Source: an uncultured Collinsella sp.
GTDB lineage: Bacteria > Actinomycetota > Coriobacteriia > Coriobacteriales > Coriobacteriaceae
Length of the DNA: 64,000 nt
Assembly: GCA_958403205.1 (NCBI GenBank)
Contig: CATXWM010000007.1
Location: 12,284 to 76,283 of the forward strand
Direction: 5' to 3'
The notes beneath the pieces were generated by a model. It saw only the letters and a program-made list of their open reading frames with translations. It was not told the origin of the DNA and ran no database searches. A program made the translations under genes and the position numbers. Positions within the stretch are counted from its first letter, which is position 1, and the number at the start of each line of letters is the position of its first letter. Shown here one piece after another: positions 18,501 to 28,674 of this stretch.

Positions 18501-19279
18501 AAAGTCGCGGTCTGCCCCTGAATGCTCGGCTGTTGCTCGAGCGTCTCGCCGTTCAACTTAAACGACCCAGGCACAAACAAAAAATTCCCACCAAGCACAT
18601 CAGTGAGTTGGACATTGTGAGCATAGGACTGGACCTCGAGATTGAGAGTCCAAGTTACTTTTCCCTCGCCGCCGGATTGAGAGAACTGTCCCGCTTTCGT
18701 TCCCGTCACATCGCCATCTTTTGTCACAATGTCGATTTCGCCCTTTCCAGGAAAATTGACTTTCGTTGTGTCGCCGGAGCCAACATTCTCGTCTGTCAGT
18801 TTGAATGAAAAATCAACACCAACATGAACTTCGGACGGATTCGAATTAATCCAGTTTTGGTCGAAAGTGAAAATCAGCTTATTGTTCTCGCACTTCCAAG
18901 TGCCAGCCTCTTTGCCCGAGCCGTCATAAAGCGGCCCGCCTTCATCCTTCAATAACTTAACATTGCTCGGAAGAGAGTACTCCGCAACATTTTGCGCCGC
19001 ACTCGGGTTATGGTCCGGCCTAAAGTTCGCGCTAAACGAACCGTAGAGCGTGTCGGTCGAAAGCACGGTAGTATTTCTCAAAGGCACTTTACGGTTCTCG
19101 GCAATGGTATACAGCTCAACCGTAACGTCCGCCGTATTCTCATCAATCACAATCGGCGTTGGTGTCGACACGTCCTCGGCGCGCACGGGGGCTGCACTGT
19201 GAAAAACTGCGGCGGTGAGGCTAATTAAAATAAAGACCAGGGCAGCCATACCCAGCGGCCGTGAGCGGTGTGCGTTCAT
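15563..19279 (-). CDS. Large sortase-anchored adhesin/pilus tip-like protein (LPEAG motif)
   Basis: A 1238-residue exported protein with a signal peptide ending APVRAED. Repeated adhesin-type beta domains carry FTDTLDD-like motifs. A Cna-B/SpaA domain starts VTITKVDESDITKKLPGAEFTLYEVN, with CLEETKAPSGYNV as E-box. A Spy0128-type pilin domain (FGFVLKDKKTGRVLQTIRNG, YEYTISEV) follows. The sorting signal is LPEAG at about 1197, with a hydrophobic helix and an Arg/His-rich tail. Size and order suggest the ancillary or tip subunit of a two-gene pilus unit. The ribosome site is AGGGG. Confidence 0.83.
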   Translation of the reverse strand: MNAHRSRPLGMAALVFILISLTAAVFHSAAPVRAEDVSTPTPIVIDENTADVTVELYTIAENRKVPLRNTTVLSTDTLYGSFSANFRPDHNPSAAQNVAEYSLPSNVKLLKDEGGPLYDGSGKEAGTWKCENNKLIFTFDQNWINSNPSEVHVGVDFSFKLTDENVGSGDTTKVNFPGKGEIDIVTKDGDVTGTKAGQFSQSGGEGKVTWTLNLEVQSYAHNVQLTDVLGGNFLFVPGSFKLNGETLEQQPSIQGQTATLSLDNLSKGTHTITYDSVMNPDVSVGNKVWINQLDDSKNNASWTWGGDRRGGLEKPGLANDFRYDMINKSDGTGTPSDITWTVTLNNGDIKTDMNGYTFTDTLDDKQTYTGNYIVYRGLYGEDEIARGDLDSPTGKTFSYSFSGLSDADKYQPYRIVYHTQMKEQDSYDTVSNSASISRDNSVSGTDSGTFTPKLVGTQIKKRLVNDSDAATTGQATWELRIALGSIVNAMNPSEVKVYDTFQTAWNQNIGPDVDSYSIKIGDVPLEKGVDWWFEGGSDSTSFGTKKNFNLFIRISDRVKGALKDNPDAVITYKTKSDALPGWYSNFASVEVSGTKYFTEYIYYYVDANSTPGVEKPSSKTAVSWKGDFDWSKIDGSKEKGAWIVDWTVYANRGKTPSGECYGAGKLDNQPLNVVDTLPSGMSYVPGSAKYSLFQNPYDQKAYNGTAQRKKTVADSLPLANVSDDKGTVTFSIPTTALGNYAGYAELTYQTAVKRGELDTSKNEVKFTNSASAESGNKKFDSGSGTVAIKNNVLQKTGDQVASSNRIKYTILVNESAVNLKSDSDYLELFDIMDAKCTLVTDSVNVSQYDGTGWKLLGSDECPVSARTIEDENGAACTKMTLRVPDKEYLKVEYEVIPAGNEGETVSLSNKASLTGVYDGDTVHSKDWVIQKVSGSAGGSGYGVTITKVDESDITKKLPGAEFTLYEVNMDKALDSGLDSAKTLIRSAETDEKGTVKFGNATQKMEAYKLYCLEETKAPSGYNVISKPVWILLKGNNEDDYQKALAKAEELRAKGVDIDTPTASTDITVCDAPYSGQATISATKMLKGSTLQESQFGFVLKDKKTGRVLQTIRNGADGDINFVLDYTKMGIYEYTISEVIPEGADENNVKDHITYDTTVHKVKVVVTNGEGKLNTVVTYDDTDTPTPPTFTNRYSTTLPEAGGAGLTMTYLAGASMLCFAATWMHARRHRDLDRGSRHE

Positions 19280-19613
19280 AGTTGTCCCCTAATTCCTACA
19301 ACACAGTGTGGAATACGGCGAATCGTCGGATCGAACACAAACCCCAGCATCAACGAGAACCTACCTAGCGCATTGCAAGAACCCATTGGGGGCAACTTCT
19401 AAGACGGTTCGTCTATACCACAATGCATAAAATATAATATAGATACCAATCATGTAAACCGCAGGTCAAGAGGTCTTTTAATTTAATACCAGTTGATATT
19501 TACCTGTTAACAGTTTTGTATCATACCGGCTATATTCAGTGGAATTATGTATATGTTTAAACAACTTAACTTTGACCAGAAAGCCGATCGGAGGGGATAG
19601 CCGCCCCCACCGT
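19280..19613 (-). promoter_or_regulatory. AT-rich upstream region of the adhesin operon
   Basis: This region is much richer in A and T than its neighbours, notably 19420-19570. On the minus strand TTTACA (19453-19458) and TATATT (19431-19436) are spaced by 16 bases, a plausible promoter with a leader of about 150 bases. No gene is seen. Confidence 0.4.
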
Positions 19614-19642
19614 GGTGCAAGCGAACCTGTCCCCCTTGCACC
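19614..19642. repeat. REP-like hairpin
   Basis: GGTGCAAG/CTTGCACC encloses CGAACCTGTCCCC, whose complement contains GGGGACAGG. The loop resembles that of the hairpin near 13.71 kb. Confidence 0.4.
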
Positions 19643-19677
19643 AAAAAGGGCGCCGACCATCGCGGTCGACACCCTTT
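19643..19677 (-). terminator. Terminator after typA
   Basis: AAGGGTGTCGACC pairs with GGTCGGCGCCCTT with one bulge, and a TTTTT run follows on the minus strand. Confidence 0.75.
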
Positions 19678-19704
19678 CTCGTTAGACGCTATAAAGCCCA
19701 GCGC

Positions 19705-21543
<1,839 letters not shown>

Positions 21544-21660
21544 GTAGTTCCCCTATCTTCTATCTATATACAAACGGCACGCGTATGCGACCCGCCCAGC
21601 AACACAACGCTCGGCGGGAATATTGAGCCTTTTACCGAAAACTCGTTTATTTTAGCGATT

Positions 21661-22110
21661 TTAGATGAGAGGGGTTTCCTCACCTGCAGGTTCAGGGTCG
21701 CTCCACATAAAACCATCGCCGGCGCCCATGCCCTCATACAGCACATATGCCGAAAAACCGCTCTCGAGCGTGGTTTCGAAGAAGCTCACGAGCAGAGCAT
21801 CGTGATAGCCGCCGTCAATCTCGACGCAGCCGGTGTAGCCGATGGCATAGCGGGCGATGCGGCCCAGGCCCTCGTCCTTAAGGCCCATCTTGTGCTCGGA
21901 GATAAAGTTGGTGGCAGCCTCGAGGCATGCCTCCTCGCCGTCCTCGTCGAGTGCCGCAAGATAGCGGTTGGACGCGGCGTCCTCGATCGCAACGACAACG
22001 CCGGGGTTCTCACCAGCGGCAAGATCGTCCAAGAACGCGCCGATCAGATCGCACACCATGGCGTCGAGCTCGGCGGAGACGTTACCGGCGTCCTGCATAT
22101 CCTGTGCCAT
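21661..22110 (-). CDS. Hypothetical acidic protein
   Basis: 149 residues, acidic, with no signal peptide or membrane segment. The pattern of alternating strands and helices (VVVAIEDAASNRYLAALDED, GYTGCVEIDGGYHDALLVSFFET) suggests a compact globular fold. I do not recognise it. It lies in a minus-strand run after the nuclease-like gene and a small membrane protein gene. Confidence 0.65.
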   Translation of the reverse strand: MAQDMQDAGNVSAELDAMVCDLIGAFLDDLAAGENPGVVVAIEDAASNRYLAALDEDGEEACLEAATNFISEHKMGLKDEGLGRIARYAIGYTGCVEIDGGYHDALLVSFFETTLESGFSAYVLYEGMGAGDGFMWSDPEPAGEETPLI

Positions 22111-22140
22111 CTTTAGACCTTCCCATCGAGTCTGGCGTCG

Positions 22141-22530
22141 TTACAGTTCTTGTGCCTCGGCGGCGATCTTAGCGGCAGCGTCGCGGGTGCGCATCATATC
22201 CATCGCGCGCTTGTCGAGCACCTTGATCTGACTGGTCAGCATGACCGCATCGACCACACCCCAGATCACGAGGCCCGTAGAAATCGAAAACCCAAGCGCA
22301 CCAACTGTACCACGAAGGCGCGAGCAGATTGCCGCGACAAGGGCGGAGACGACAACCATCTTGATAAACGAGCCGCGGCGTTCGCGAAGCGTGCGGGCCT
22401 GCGTCACATAGGCAATGCGAGCCGCCTCAGAAGCCTCCGAGCGCATCTGGGCCTCGCGGGCGATCGCAGCCGCCTCGGCAGAAACTCCGGCGCTCATGAG
22501 AGCGCACTCCGTCGCGTGTTTGTCGAACAT
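22141..22530 (-). CDS. Small membrane protein of unknown function
   Basis: 129 residues. A charged alanine-rich N-terminal helix (about 1-52) is followed by two membrane segments (about 58-75 and 80-98) and a charged C-terminal helix. The start codon directly abuts the stop of the upstream bifunctional-nuclease gene, so the two are probably translated together. I do not recognise it. Confidence 0.7.
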   Translation of the reverse strand: MFDKHATECALMSAGVSAEAAAIAREAQMRSEASEAARIAYVTQARTLRERRGSFIKMVVVSALVAAICSRLRGTVGALGFSISTGLVIWGVVDAVMLTSQIKVLDKRAMDMMRTRDAAAKIAAEAQEL

Positions 22531-23031
22531 TTAGAAATCATCAGGGGAGAGCGTATGGACAAACTCGTCGAACTTCTCGAACTCCTGCTCGTCGTCGACT
22601 TCCTCGGCATGGGTAGAAACAGTGCCCAGGCGATTCATGATGTCGTCTTCAACGAACATAGGGGCATTACTGCGTACGGCGAGGGCGATGGCGTCGCTCG
22701 GACGCGCATCGATCTTATGCTCGTCACCATCGGCCAGTACGACGATCGTCGCGTAGAACACCGGCGGCTCGGCGCGAACGATCTCGATGCGCTCGAGCTT
22801 GGCGCCCAGGGCGCCAACAGTATCGAGCAACAGGTCATGGGCAATCGGGCGCTCGGCGCGACCGCTGTCGATACCGCGGCTAATAGCCGCAGCCTCAAAC
22901 GAACCAGTTTGGATAGAAAGGGAGCGCAGCGGCGCAGGGGAGTCCGATTTGCTGCAGCGCTCGCGAAGCACGATGAGCGATGGCACGGGACCGGCGGCCA
23001 TGACGATGGTCTCTATGTCGACACGAACCAT
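22531..23031 (-). CDS. Bifunctional nuclease (DUF151) family protein
   Basis: 166 residues matching the BFN/DUF151 pattern: VPSLIVLRE near the start, SIQTGSFEAAAISRGI, RPIAHDLLLDTVGALGAKLERIEI, and the hallmark DARPSDAIALAVRSNAPMFVEDDI. Some members have DNase and RNase activity; activity here is inferred. ATG at 23031 follows GGAGGTG and fits the family start. The acidic tail is short. Confidence 0.85.
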   Translation of the reverse strand: MVRVDIETIVMAAGPVPSLIVLRERCSKSDSPAPLRSLSIQTGSFEAAAISRGIDSGRAERPIAHDLLLDTVGALGAKLERIEIVRAEPPVFYATIVVLADGDEHKIDARPSDAIALAVRSNAPMFVEDDIMNRLGTVSTHAEEVDDEQEFEKFDEFVHTLSPDDF

Positions 23032-23144
23032 GGAACACCTCCGGTACGTAGCGGTTAACACACGGCGCCTTCGCCGCATTGAATTGCTATACTACCCAAT
23101 CTTTCGCACAGCACACAAAACCAAAATGAGTTTTATAACACACA

Positions 23145-23176
23145 AGAAAAAAGCCCCGAGGCCATGCCTCGGGGCT
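23145..23176 (-). terminator. Terminator of the tRNA-Ala/tRNA-Ile unit
   Basis: AGCCCCGAGG/CCTCGGGGCT stem and a TTTTTT run on the minus strand. Confidence 0.88.
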
Positions 23177-23190
23177 CTTCACGGTTTTGA

Positions 23191-23267
23191 TGGTGGACCT
23201 GACAAGATTCGAACTTGTGACCTCCCGGTTATCAGCCGGACGCTCTAACCAACTGAGCTACAGGTCC
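23191..23267 (-). tRNA. tRNA-Ile(GAT), copy A
   Basis: On the minus strand the cloverleaf starts GGACCTGTAGCTCAG and has anticodon loop CTGATAA, T loop TTCGAAT and encoded CCA. It is identical to the copy at 23415-23491. Confidence 0.96.
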
Positions 23268-23271
23268 ATCA

Positions 23272-23347
23272 TGGTGGAGGTTAGGGGGATCGAACCCCTG
23301 ACCTCAGGCTTGCAAAGCCCGCGCTCTCCCAGCTGAGCTAAACCCCC
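23272..23347 (-). tRNA. tRNA-Ala(TGC)
   Basis: On the minus strand acceptor GGGGGTT pairs with AACCTCC. The anticodon loop is TTTGCAA and CCA is encoded. It lies four bases from tRNA-Ile copy A. Confidence 0.96.
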
Positions 23348-23358
23348 ACGGAGACAGT

Positions 23359-23403
23359 AATAAACACCCCAGCGGCGACTCGGCTCTCGCTGGGGTGTTT
23401 ATT
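23359..23403. terminator. Hairpin between tRNA-Ile copy B and tRNA-Ala
   Basis: AATAAACACCCCAGCG pairs perfectly with CGCTGGGGTGTTTATT. A/T ends on both sides make it a bidirectional terminator-like hairpin inside the tRNA cluster. Confidence 0.75.
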
Positions 23404-23414
23404 GCGAAAGAAAG

Positions 23415-23491
23415 TGGTGGACCTGACAAGATTCGAACTTGTGACCTCCCGGTTATCAGCCGGACGCTCTAACCAACTGAGCTACAGGTCC
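23415..23491 (-). tRNA. tRNA-Ile(GAT), copy B
   Basis: Same sequence as copy A, including anticodon GAT and encoded CCA. Confidence 0.96.
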
Positions 23492-23538
23492 ATCGCGCAA
23501 GGGATATATTAGACGAGTCGTTACGCGCGCGTCAACAA

Positions 23539-23722
23539 CTTTTTTGAAAATCTTTGGTAGGGGTGGTCGCTGGGCTGGCGAGATGGTTTTGGTTTGCTGC
23601 TCGGACAGTCCTGCGCAAGACGAAGGCCACATTAAGTGGCCTTCTTTGCGTGCGGAACTCGCGACAAACCAAAACCATCTCGCCAGCCCAGCGACCATGG
23701 AGTCCCAAGGTTTTCAAAAAAG
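23539..23722. repeat. 184-bp palindrome downstream of gyrA
   Basis: Two perfect 32-base arms (23565-23596 and 23665-23696) are extended outward by imperfect pairing to CTTTTTTGAAAA/TTTTCAAAAAAG and inward to GAAGGCCAC/GTGGCCTTC around ATTAA. The whole region can fold as one hairpin of almost 90 pairs with some mismatches. It has no supported gene. It may terminate gyrA or be a palindromic mobile repeat. Confidence 0.85.
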
Positions 23723-23788
23723 CGGTCGGCGCGCAGTGCGCCGACCGCCGATATATGGGGTCTGATATTTTCTACCAGCTAGGGCCTC

Positions 23789-26527
23789 TTACTCGTCAAG
23801 GAGATCTTCTGGCATGTCGTTACCATCGCCTAGATCGACTGGGGTTTCTTCGGGGGCAGAGCCATCTTCTGTGGTTTCGCCTTCGGGCTTCTCCTTGGCG
23901 GCTGTCATGCGGGCTACGGCGCATACGCGGTCGTCGTCGTCGACGGTCATCATCTTGACGCCCTGGGTGGCGCGGCCGGTCTGGCTAATCTCGTCGGTCT
24001 TGACGCGAATGACCGTTGCGCCTTCCGTCACGATGAACAGCTCGTGTTGCGGGCCCACCGTCTTCATGGCCGCAAGGTTGCCCTTGCACTCGGTCATCTG
24101 GATGGTGTAGACGCCCTGACCGCCGCGGTTCTGCTCCGGGTAGTCCGCGACCGGCGTGCGCTTGCCGTAGCCGCGCTCGGTAATGACAAACAGGTCACCG
24201 TTGCCGTTGGTAACCTCCATGCCCAAAACGCTCACGTCGTCTTTCATGCTAATACCGCGAACGCCGCTGGTGTCGCGGCCGGTGGCGCGCACCTGCTCCT
24301 CGGAGAACATAATCGCCTTGCCCGCAGTAGTGGCCAGGATGATCTTGTCGCCCTCGCGCACACGGCGCACGGCGAGCAGCGCGTCGTCGTCTCTCAGGTT
24401 GATGGCAATCAGACCATCACGGCGGCTACGGTCGTAGGCGCTCATCACGGTCTTCTTGACCATGCCGCTCTTAGTGGCAAACATCAGGTACTCGTCGGCC
24501 GGGAACTCGCGGCAGCTGATGACGCTCGCGATCTTCTCGCCTTCCTCGAAGGGCAGCAGGTTGACGATCGCGGTACCGCGCGCCTGGCGCGTACCCACCG
24601 GCAGCTCGTGCACCTTCAGGCGATAGACCTTGCCCTTGCTCGAGAAGAACAGCACGTACTCGTGCGTGGACGCGATGAACATCTCATCGATAACGTCATC
24701 CTCTTTGAGGTTGACGCCCGACACGCCCTTGCCACCGCGCTTCTGGGCACGGTAGGCAGCCACCGGGATACGCTTAACGTAGCCGGTATGGGTAATGGTC
24801 ACGACCATATCCTCGTCGGCAATGAGGTCCTCGACGTCCAGGTCCTTCTCGACATGGCTGATCTCGGTGCGGCGCTTATCGCCGAACTTCTTGGAGATCT
24901 CGCGCATCTCCTCCTTGATGACGCCCAGGATCTTCTCCTCGTGCGCCAGCAGGTCCTCGTAGTAGGCGATGGCGCGGCGCAGGCCGTCCAGCTCTTCTTG
25001 GATCTTGTCTCGCTCCAGGCCGGTCAGGCGGCGCAGCTTCATCTCGAGGATGGCCGTGGTCTGCTCGGGCGTAAAGCCAAAGCGCTCGATCAGGCGGCTG
25101 CTGGCCTCGGAGTCGGTCTGCGAGGAGCGGATGATGCTGATGACCTCGTCGATATGGTCAAGGGCCATCAGGTAACCCTCGAGGATATGCGCGCGGGCCT
25201 GGGCCTTCTTAAGGTCGAAGCGGGTGCGGCGGGTGACGACGTCGACCTGGTGGTCGATGTAGTGCTGCAGCATCTCGCGCAGGCTCAGGCATTTGGGAAC
25301 GCCGTTGACGAGTGCCAGGTTGTTGGCGCCAAAGGTCGTCTGCAGCGAGGTGTACTTATACAGATTGTTGAGCACGACCTGCGGAATGACGCCCTTCTTG
25401 AGCTCGATGACCAGACGGATGCCCTTCTGGTTGGACTCATCGCGCATATCCGAGATGCCCTCGATGCGCTTGTCGTTGACGAGCTGGGCAATCTTCTCCT
25501 GCAGGGTGCCCTTGTTGACCATGTAGGGAATCTCGGTAAAGACCAGGCGGCTGCGACCGGTCTTGGTGGACTCAACGTGTGCCTTGGCACGCACGGTAAT
25601 GGAGCCGCGGCCGGTCTCGTAGCTCTGCTTAATGCCGGCGCTGCCCATGATGATGGCGCCGGTGGGGAAGTCCGGACCGGGCATGATCTGCATGAGCTCG
25701 TCGACGGTGGCGTCGGGGTTGTCGATCAGGTAGCAGGTGGCCTCGATCGCCTCGGTGAGGTTATGCGGGGCGATGTTGGTGGCCATGCCGACGGCGATGC
25801 CCTGGCTGCCGTTAACCAGCAGGTTGGGGAAGCGCGCAGGCAGCGCCACGGGCTCGGCGAGCGATTCGTCGTAGTTGGGCTGCCAGTCGACGGTATCCTT
25901 CTGCAAGTCACGCAGCAGTTCCATGGCGGGCTTGGCCAGACGGCTCTCGGTGTAACGCATGGCTGCCGCGCCGTCGCCGTCGATGTTACCGAAGTTGCCG
26001 TGACCGTCGATGAGCGGCGTGCGCATGGAGAACCACTGCGCCAGGCGGACCATGGCCTCATAGACCGCGGAGTCGCCGTGCGGGTGGTACTTACCGATAA
26101 CTTCGCCGACCGTCCAGGCCGACTTCTTGTGCGGTCGGTTGGGGTAGATGCCGCTCTCGTTCATCGCGTACAGGATGCGGCGGTGAACCGGCTTTAAGCC
26201 GTCGCGCACGTCCGGTAGGGCGCGCGCCGTGATAACCGACATCGAATACTCGATGAACGACTGCTTCATCTCGCGACCGAACTCCGAAATCTGGAGCTGG
26301 CCGCCGTTGATATCCTCACCGGCCGAGGCACCACGGTCGACTTCACCAAAGCTCTCCTCGAGCTCGGCGTCGTCTTCTTCCTCATCATCATCGGCATCGG
26401 GGTTATAGGCGTCCGGGTCGCCGTCCTCGCCCTGCTCAGCACGGGCAAGCAGGCGCTTCAGATCATCGGGCATACCGGCATCGCCGGCCTCGTCCATATC
26501 CTCGTTATTGTTGATATCGTCTGCCAC
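23789..26527 (-). CDS. gyrA: DNA gyrase subunit A
   Basis: Breakage-reunion subunit of gyrase, 912 residues. The catalytic Tyr192 sits in AAAMRYTESRLAKP. The quinolone pocket is HPHGDSAVYEAMVRLAQ with Ser153 and Glu157 at E. coli positions 83 and 87. The GyrA box reads QKRGGKG. MSVITARALPD is at 96, some 70 residues later than in E. coli, because of an Asp/Glu-rich N-terminal extension. An acidic C-terminal tail is also present. gyrB ends 11 bases upstream, so they form one unit. Confidence 0.97.
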   Translation of the reverse strand: MADDINNNEDMDEAGDAGMPDDLKRLLARAEQGEDGDPDAYNPDADDDEEEDDAELEESFGEVDRGASAGEDINGGQLQISEFGREMKQSFIEYSMSVITARALPDVRDGLKPVHRRILYAMNESGIYPNRPHKKSAWTVGEVIGKYHPHGDSAVYEAMVRLAQWFSMRTPLIDGHGNFGNIDGDGAAAMRYTESRLAKPAMELLRDLQKDTVDWQPNYDESLAEPVALPARFPNLLVNGSQGIAVGMATNIAPHNLTEAIEATCYLIDNPDATVDELMQIMPGPDFPTGAIIMGSAGIKQSYETGRGSITVRAKAHVESTKTGRSRLVFTEIPYMVNKGTLQEKIAQLVNDKRIEGISDMRDESNQKGIRLVIELKKGVIPQVVLNNLYKYTSLQTTFGANNLALVNGVPKCLSLREMLQHYIDHQVDVVTRRTRFDLKKAQARAHILEGYLMALDHIDEVISIIRSSQTDSEASSRLIERFGFTPEQTTAILEMKLRRLTGLERDKIQEELDGLRRAIAYYEDLLAHEEKILGVIKEEMREISKKFGDKRRTEISHVEKDLDVEDLIADEDMVVTITHTGYVKRIPVAAYRAQKRGGKGVSGVNLKEDDVIDEMFIASTHEYVLFFSSKGKVYRLKVHELPVGTRQARGTAIVNLLPFEEGEKIASVISCREFPADEYLMFATKSGMVKKTVMSAYDRSRRDGLIAINLRDDDALLAVRRVREGDKIILATTAGKAIMFSEEQVRATGRDTSGVRGISMKDDVSVLGMEVTNGNGDLFVITERGYGKRTPVADYPEQNRGGQGVYTIQMTECKGNLAAMKTVGPQHELFIVTEGATVIRVKTDEISQTGRATQGVKMMTVDDDDRVCAVARMTAAKEKPEGETTEDGSAPEETPVDLGDGNDMPEDLLDE

Positions 26528-26538
26528 GTTACCTCCTC

Positions 26539-28569
26539 TTAAGCGTCAAGGAAACGCGCGTCATGCGCATGCTTCTCGATGTACTCGCGGCGATAGCCGA
26601 CCTCGGAACCCATCAGCTCGCGCACGGCGCGGTCCGCCACCACGGCGTCCTCGATCGACACACGCTGCAGAATGCGGGTCTTTGGGTCCATCGTCGTCGA
26701 GGCAAGCTGTTTGGGGTCCATCTCGCCCAGGCCCTTGTAGCGCTGGACGGTATAGCCCTTGCGCTTTTTGGTGATCTTGCCGTCCTTGGCCTTGCCGTCC
26801 TCGTCGTTATCGTCGGGGTTCAGGCCCAGACTCTGGATGGTGTCACGCAGGATCTCGTCTTCGGGCTGGCGGCCGTTGGGATACACGTAGTGGATCTTGT
26901 TGCGCACCTTAATGCCAAAGATGGGCGGGCAGGCAACATAGACGTAGCCGGCATCGATCAGCGGACGCATGTACTTGTAGAAGAACGTCAGCAGCAGGAT
27001 GCGGATATGCGCACCGTCGACGTCTGCATCGGTCATGATGATGATCTTGTGGTAGCGCGCCTTGGTGATATCAAAGTCGCCGCCGTCGCCGGCACTCGTC
27101 GTGACGCCGCAGCCGATCGCGGTAATCAGCGACTGGATGGTGTCACTCGAGAACGCGCGATGGTCACCAACGCGTTCGACGTTCAAAATCTTGCCGCGCA
27201 GGGGCAGAATCGCCTGGATGTCTCGGCGACGGCCGTCCTTGGCCGAACCGCCTGCCGAGTCGCCCTCTACGATGAAGAGCTCGGTCAGCTCGGCATCGCG
27301 CACCGAGCAGTCAGCGAGCTTACCGGGCAGGGACGCCGTCTCGAGCAGGCTCTTGCGGCGGGTCGCCTCGCGCGCCTTGCGGGCGGCATTGCGCGCCTTG
27401 CAGGCCTGTTGCGCCTTCTTGACGATCTCGCGAGCGGGCTTGGGATGCTCCTCGAGGTAATCGACAAGGCCGTCGGTCACAATCTTGAGCGTGAGCGCTC
27501 GCATATAGGAGCTGCCGAGCTTTGCCTTGGTCTGGCCCTCAAACTGCGGATCGGGCAGCTTAACCGAGATAACGGCCGAAAGGCCCTCGCGCACATCGTC
27601 GCCGGTCAGGTTGGCGTCTTTTTCCTTGAGCAGGTTCTGCTTGCGCGCGTAATCGTTGATCACGCGGGTGAGCGCGGTACGGAAGCCCTCAAGGTGCATG
27701 CCGCCTTCGGGGGTGTAGATGTCGTTGGCAAACGACATGACGTTCTCGCCGTAGCCGCTATTCCACTGCAGGGAAACCTCGACCTCGCCCATCTTGGCCA
27801 CAGGCGCGTCCGGGTCCGATTTGCCCTCGATGTAGATGGGCTCCTTAAAGGCCTCGGGGACGTCCTTGCCCTCGTTGAGGAACTTGACGAAGTCGATGAT
27901 GCCGCCCTCGTAGCAAAACTCCTCCACGTGGGGAGTCGCTTCGCGCTCGTCGGTCAGCACGATTTTGAGGTTCTTATTGAGGAACGCCGTCTCCTGCAGA
28001 CGGTTATGCAGCGTATCGAAATCGTAGATGCAGGTCTCGAAGATCTCATCGTCGGGCCAGAAGGTGACGGTGGTGCCCGTCGAATCCGAGGTGCCCACGA
28101 CCTCCATCTTCTTGACGGTCTTGCCGCGCGAGAACTCCATCTCGTAGGTGTTGCCATCGCGACGAACCTGAACGACCACGCGCTTGGACAGTGCGTTGAC
28201 GACGGAGATGCCCACGCCGTGCAGGCCGCCCGAGACCTTATAGGCCGAGTTATCGAACTTACCGCCGGCGTGCAAGATCGTCATGACGACCTCGAGCGTC
28301 GGGATCTTTTTAACAGGGTGCTCGTCGACGGGGATGCCGCGCCCGTTGTCGACGACCGTGATGGAGTTGTCGGCGTGGACCGTCACCTGGATCTCGGTGC
28401 AGAAACCGGCCATGGCCTCGTCGACGGAGTTGTCAACGATCTCCCACACCAGGTGATGCAGACCGCTGGCGCTCGTCGAGCCGATATACATGCCCGGGCG
28501 CTTACGAACGGCCTCGAGACCTTCGAGAATCTTAATCTCGCCGCCATCGTAATCGTTTTCGTTTGCCAC
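26539..28569 (-). CDS. gyrB: DNA gyrase subunit B
   Basis: ATPase and metal-binding subunit of gyrase, 676 residues. GHKL motifs are EIVDNSVDEAMAG, VVDNGRGIPVD and GGLHGVGISVVNALS. The TOPRIM segment is VEGDSAGGSAKDGRRRDIQAILPLRGKILNVE, then DADVDGAHIRILLLTFF. The start is set at a GTG (28567-28569) behind GAAGGAGG, giving VANENDYDGGEIKILEGLEAVRKRPGMY. An in-frame ATG six codons earlier would overlap that ribosome site. Confidence 0.96.
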   Translation of the reverse strand: MANENDYDGGEIKILEGLEAVRKRPGMYIGSTSASGLHHLVWEIVDNSVDEAMAGFCTEIQVTVHADNSITVVDNGRGIPVDEHPVKKIPTLEVVMTILHAGGKFDNSAYKVSGGLHGVGISVVNALSKRVVVQVRRDGNTYEMEFSRGKTVKKMEVVGTSDSTGTTVTFWPDDEIFETCIYDFDTLHNRLQETAFLNKNLKIVLTDEREATPHVEEFCYEGGIIDFVKFLNEGKDVPEAFKEPIYIEGKSDPDAPVAKMGEVEVSLQWNSGYGENVMSFANDIYTPEGGMHLEGFRTALTRVINDYARKQNLLKEKDANLTGDDVREGLSAVISVKLPDPQFEGQTKAKLGSSYMRALTLKIVTDGLVDYLEEHPKPAREIVKKAQQACKARNAARKAREATRRKSLLETASLPGKLADCSVRDAELTELFIVEGDSAGGSAKDGRRRDIQAILPLRGKILNVERVGDHRAFSSDTIQSLITAIGCGVTTSAGDGGDFDITKARYHKIIIMTDADVDGAHIRILLLTFFYKYMRPLIDAGYVYVACPPIFGIKVRNKIHYVYPNGRQPEDEILRDTIQSLGLNPDDNDEDGKAKDGKITKKRKGYTVQRYKGLGEMDPKQLASTTMDPKTRILQRVSIEDAVVADRAVRELMGSEVGYRREYIEKHAHDARFLDA

Positions 28570-28618
28570 ACGTCCTCCTTCAGTCAAGAAAATGTGTACA
28601 GCCTTACTAGTTTATCGT

Positions 28619-28649
28619 AAAAAAATACCCTCGGGAACGAGGGTATTTG
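28619..28649 (-). terminator. Terminator after the dciA-like gene
   Basis: AAATACCCTCG pairs with CGAGGGTATTT and continues into TTTTTA on the minus strand. It separates the dnaN-recF-dciA unit from gyrB. Confidence 0.88.
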
Positions 28650-28674
28650 GCTCTACAAGGCCACCAGATGCGAT

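Noticed and set aside
13927..19279. Complete pilus operon including sortase
   Set aside because: No sortase gene was found beside these genes or elsewhere in the window, so only the substrates can be claimed.
23191..23491. Part of an rRNA operon because of adjacent Ile and Ala tRNAs
   Set aside because: No 16S, 23S or 5S sequence lies on either side; the flanks are protein genes, terminators and the palindrome.
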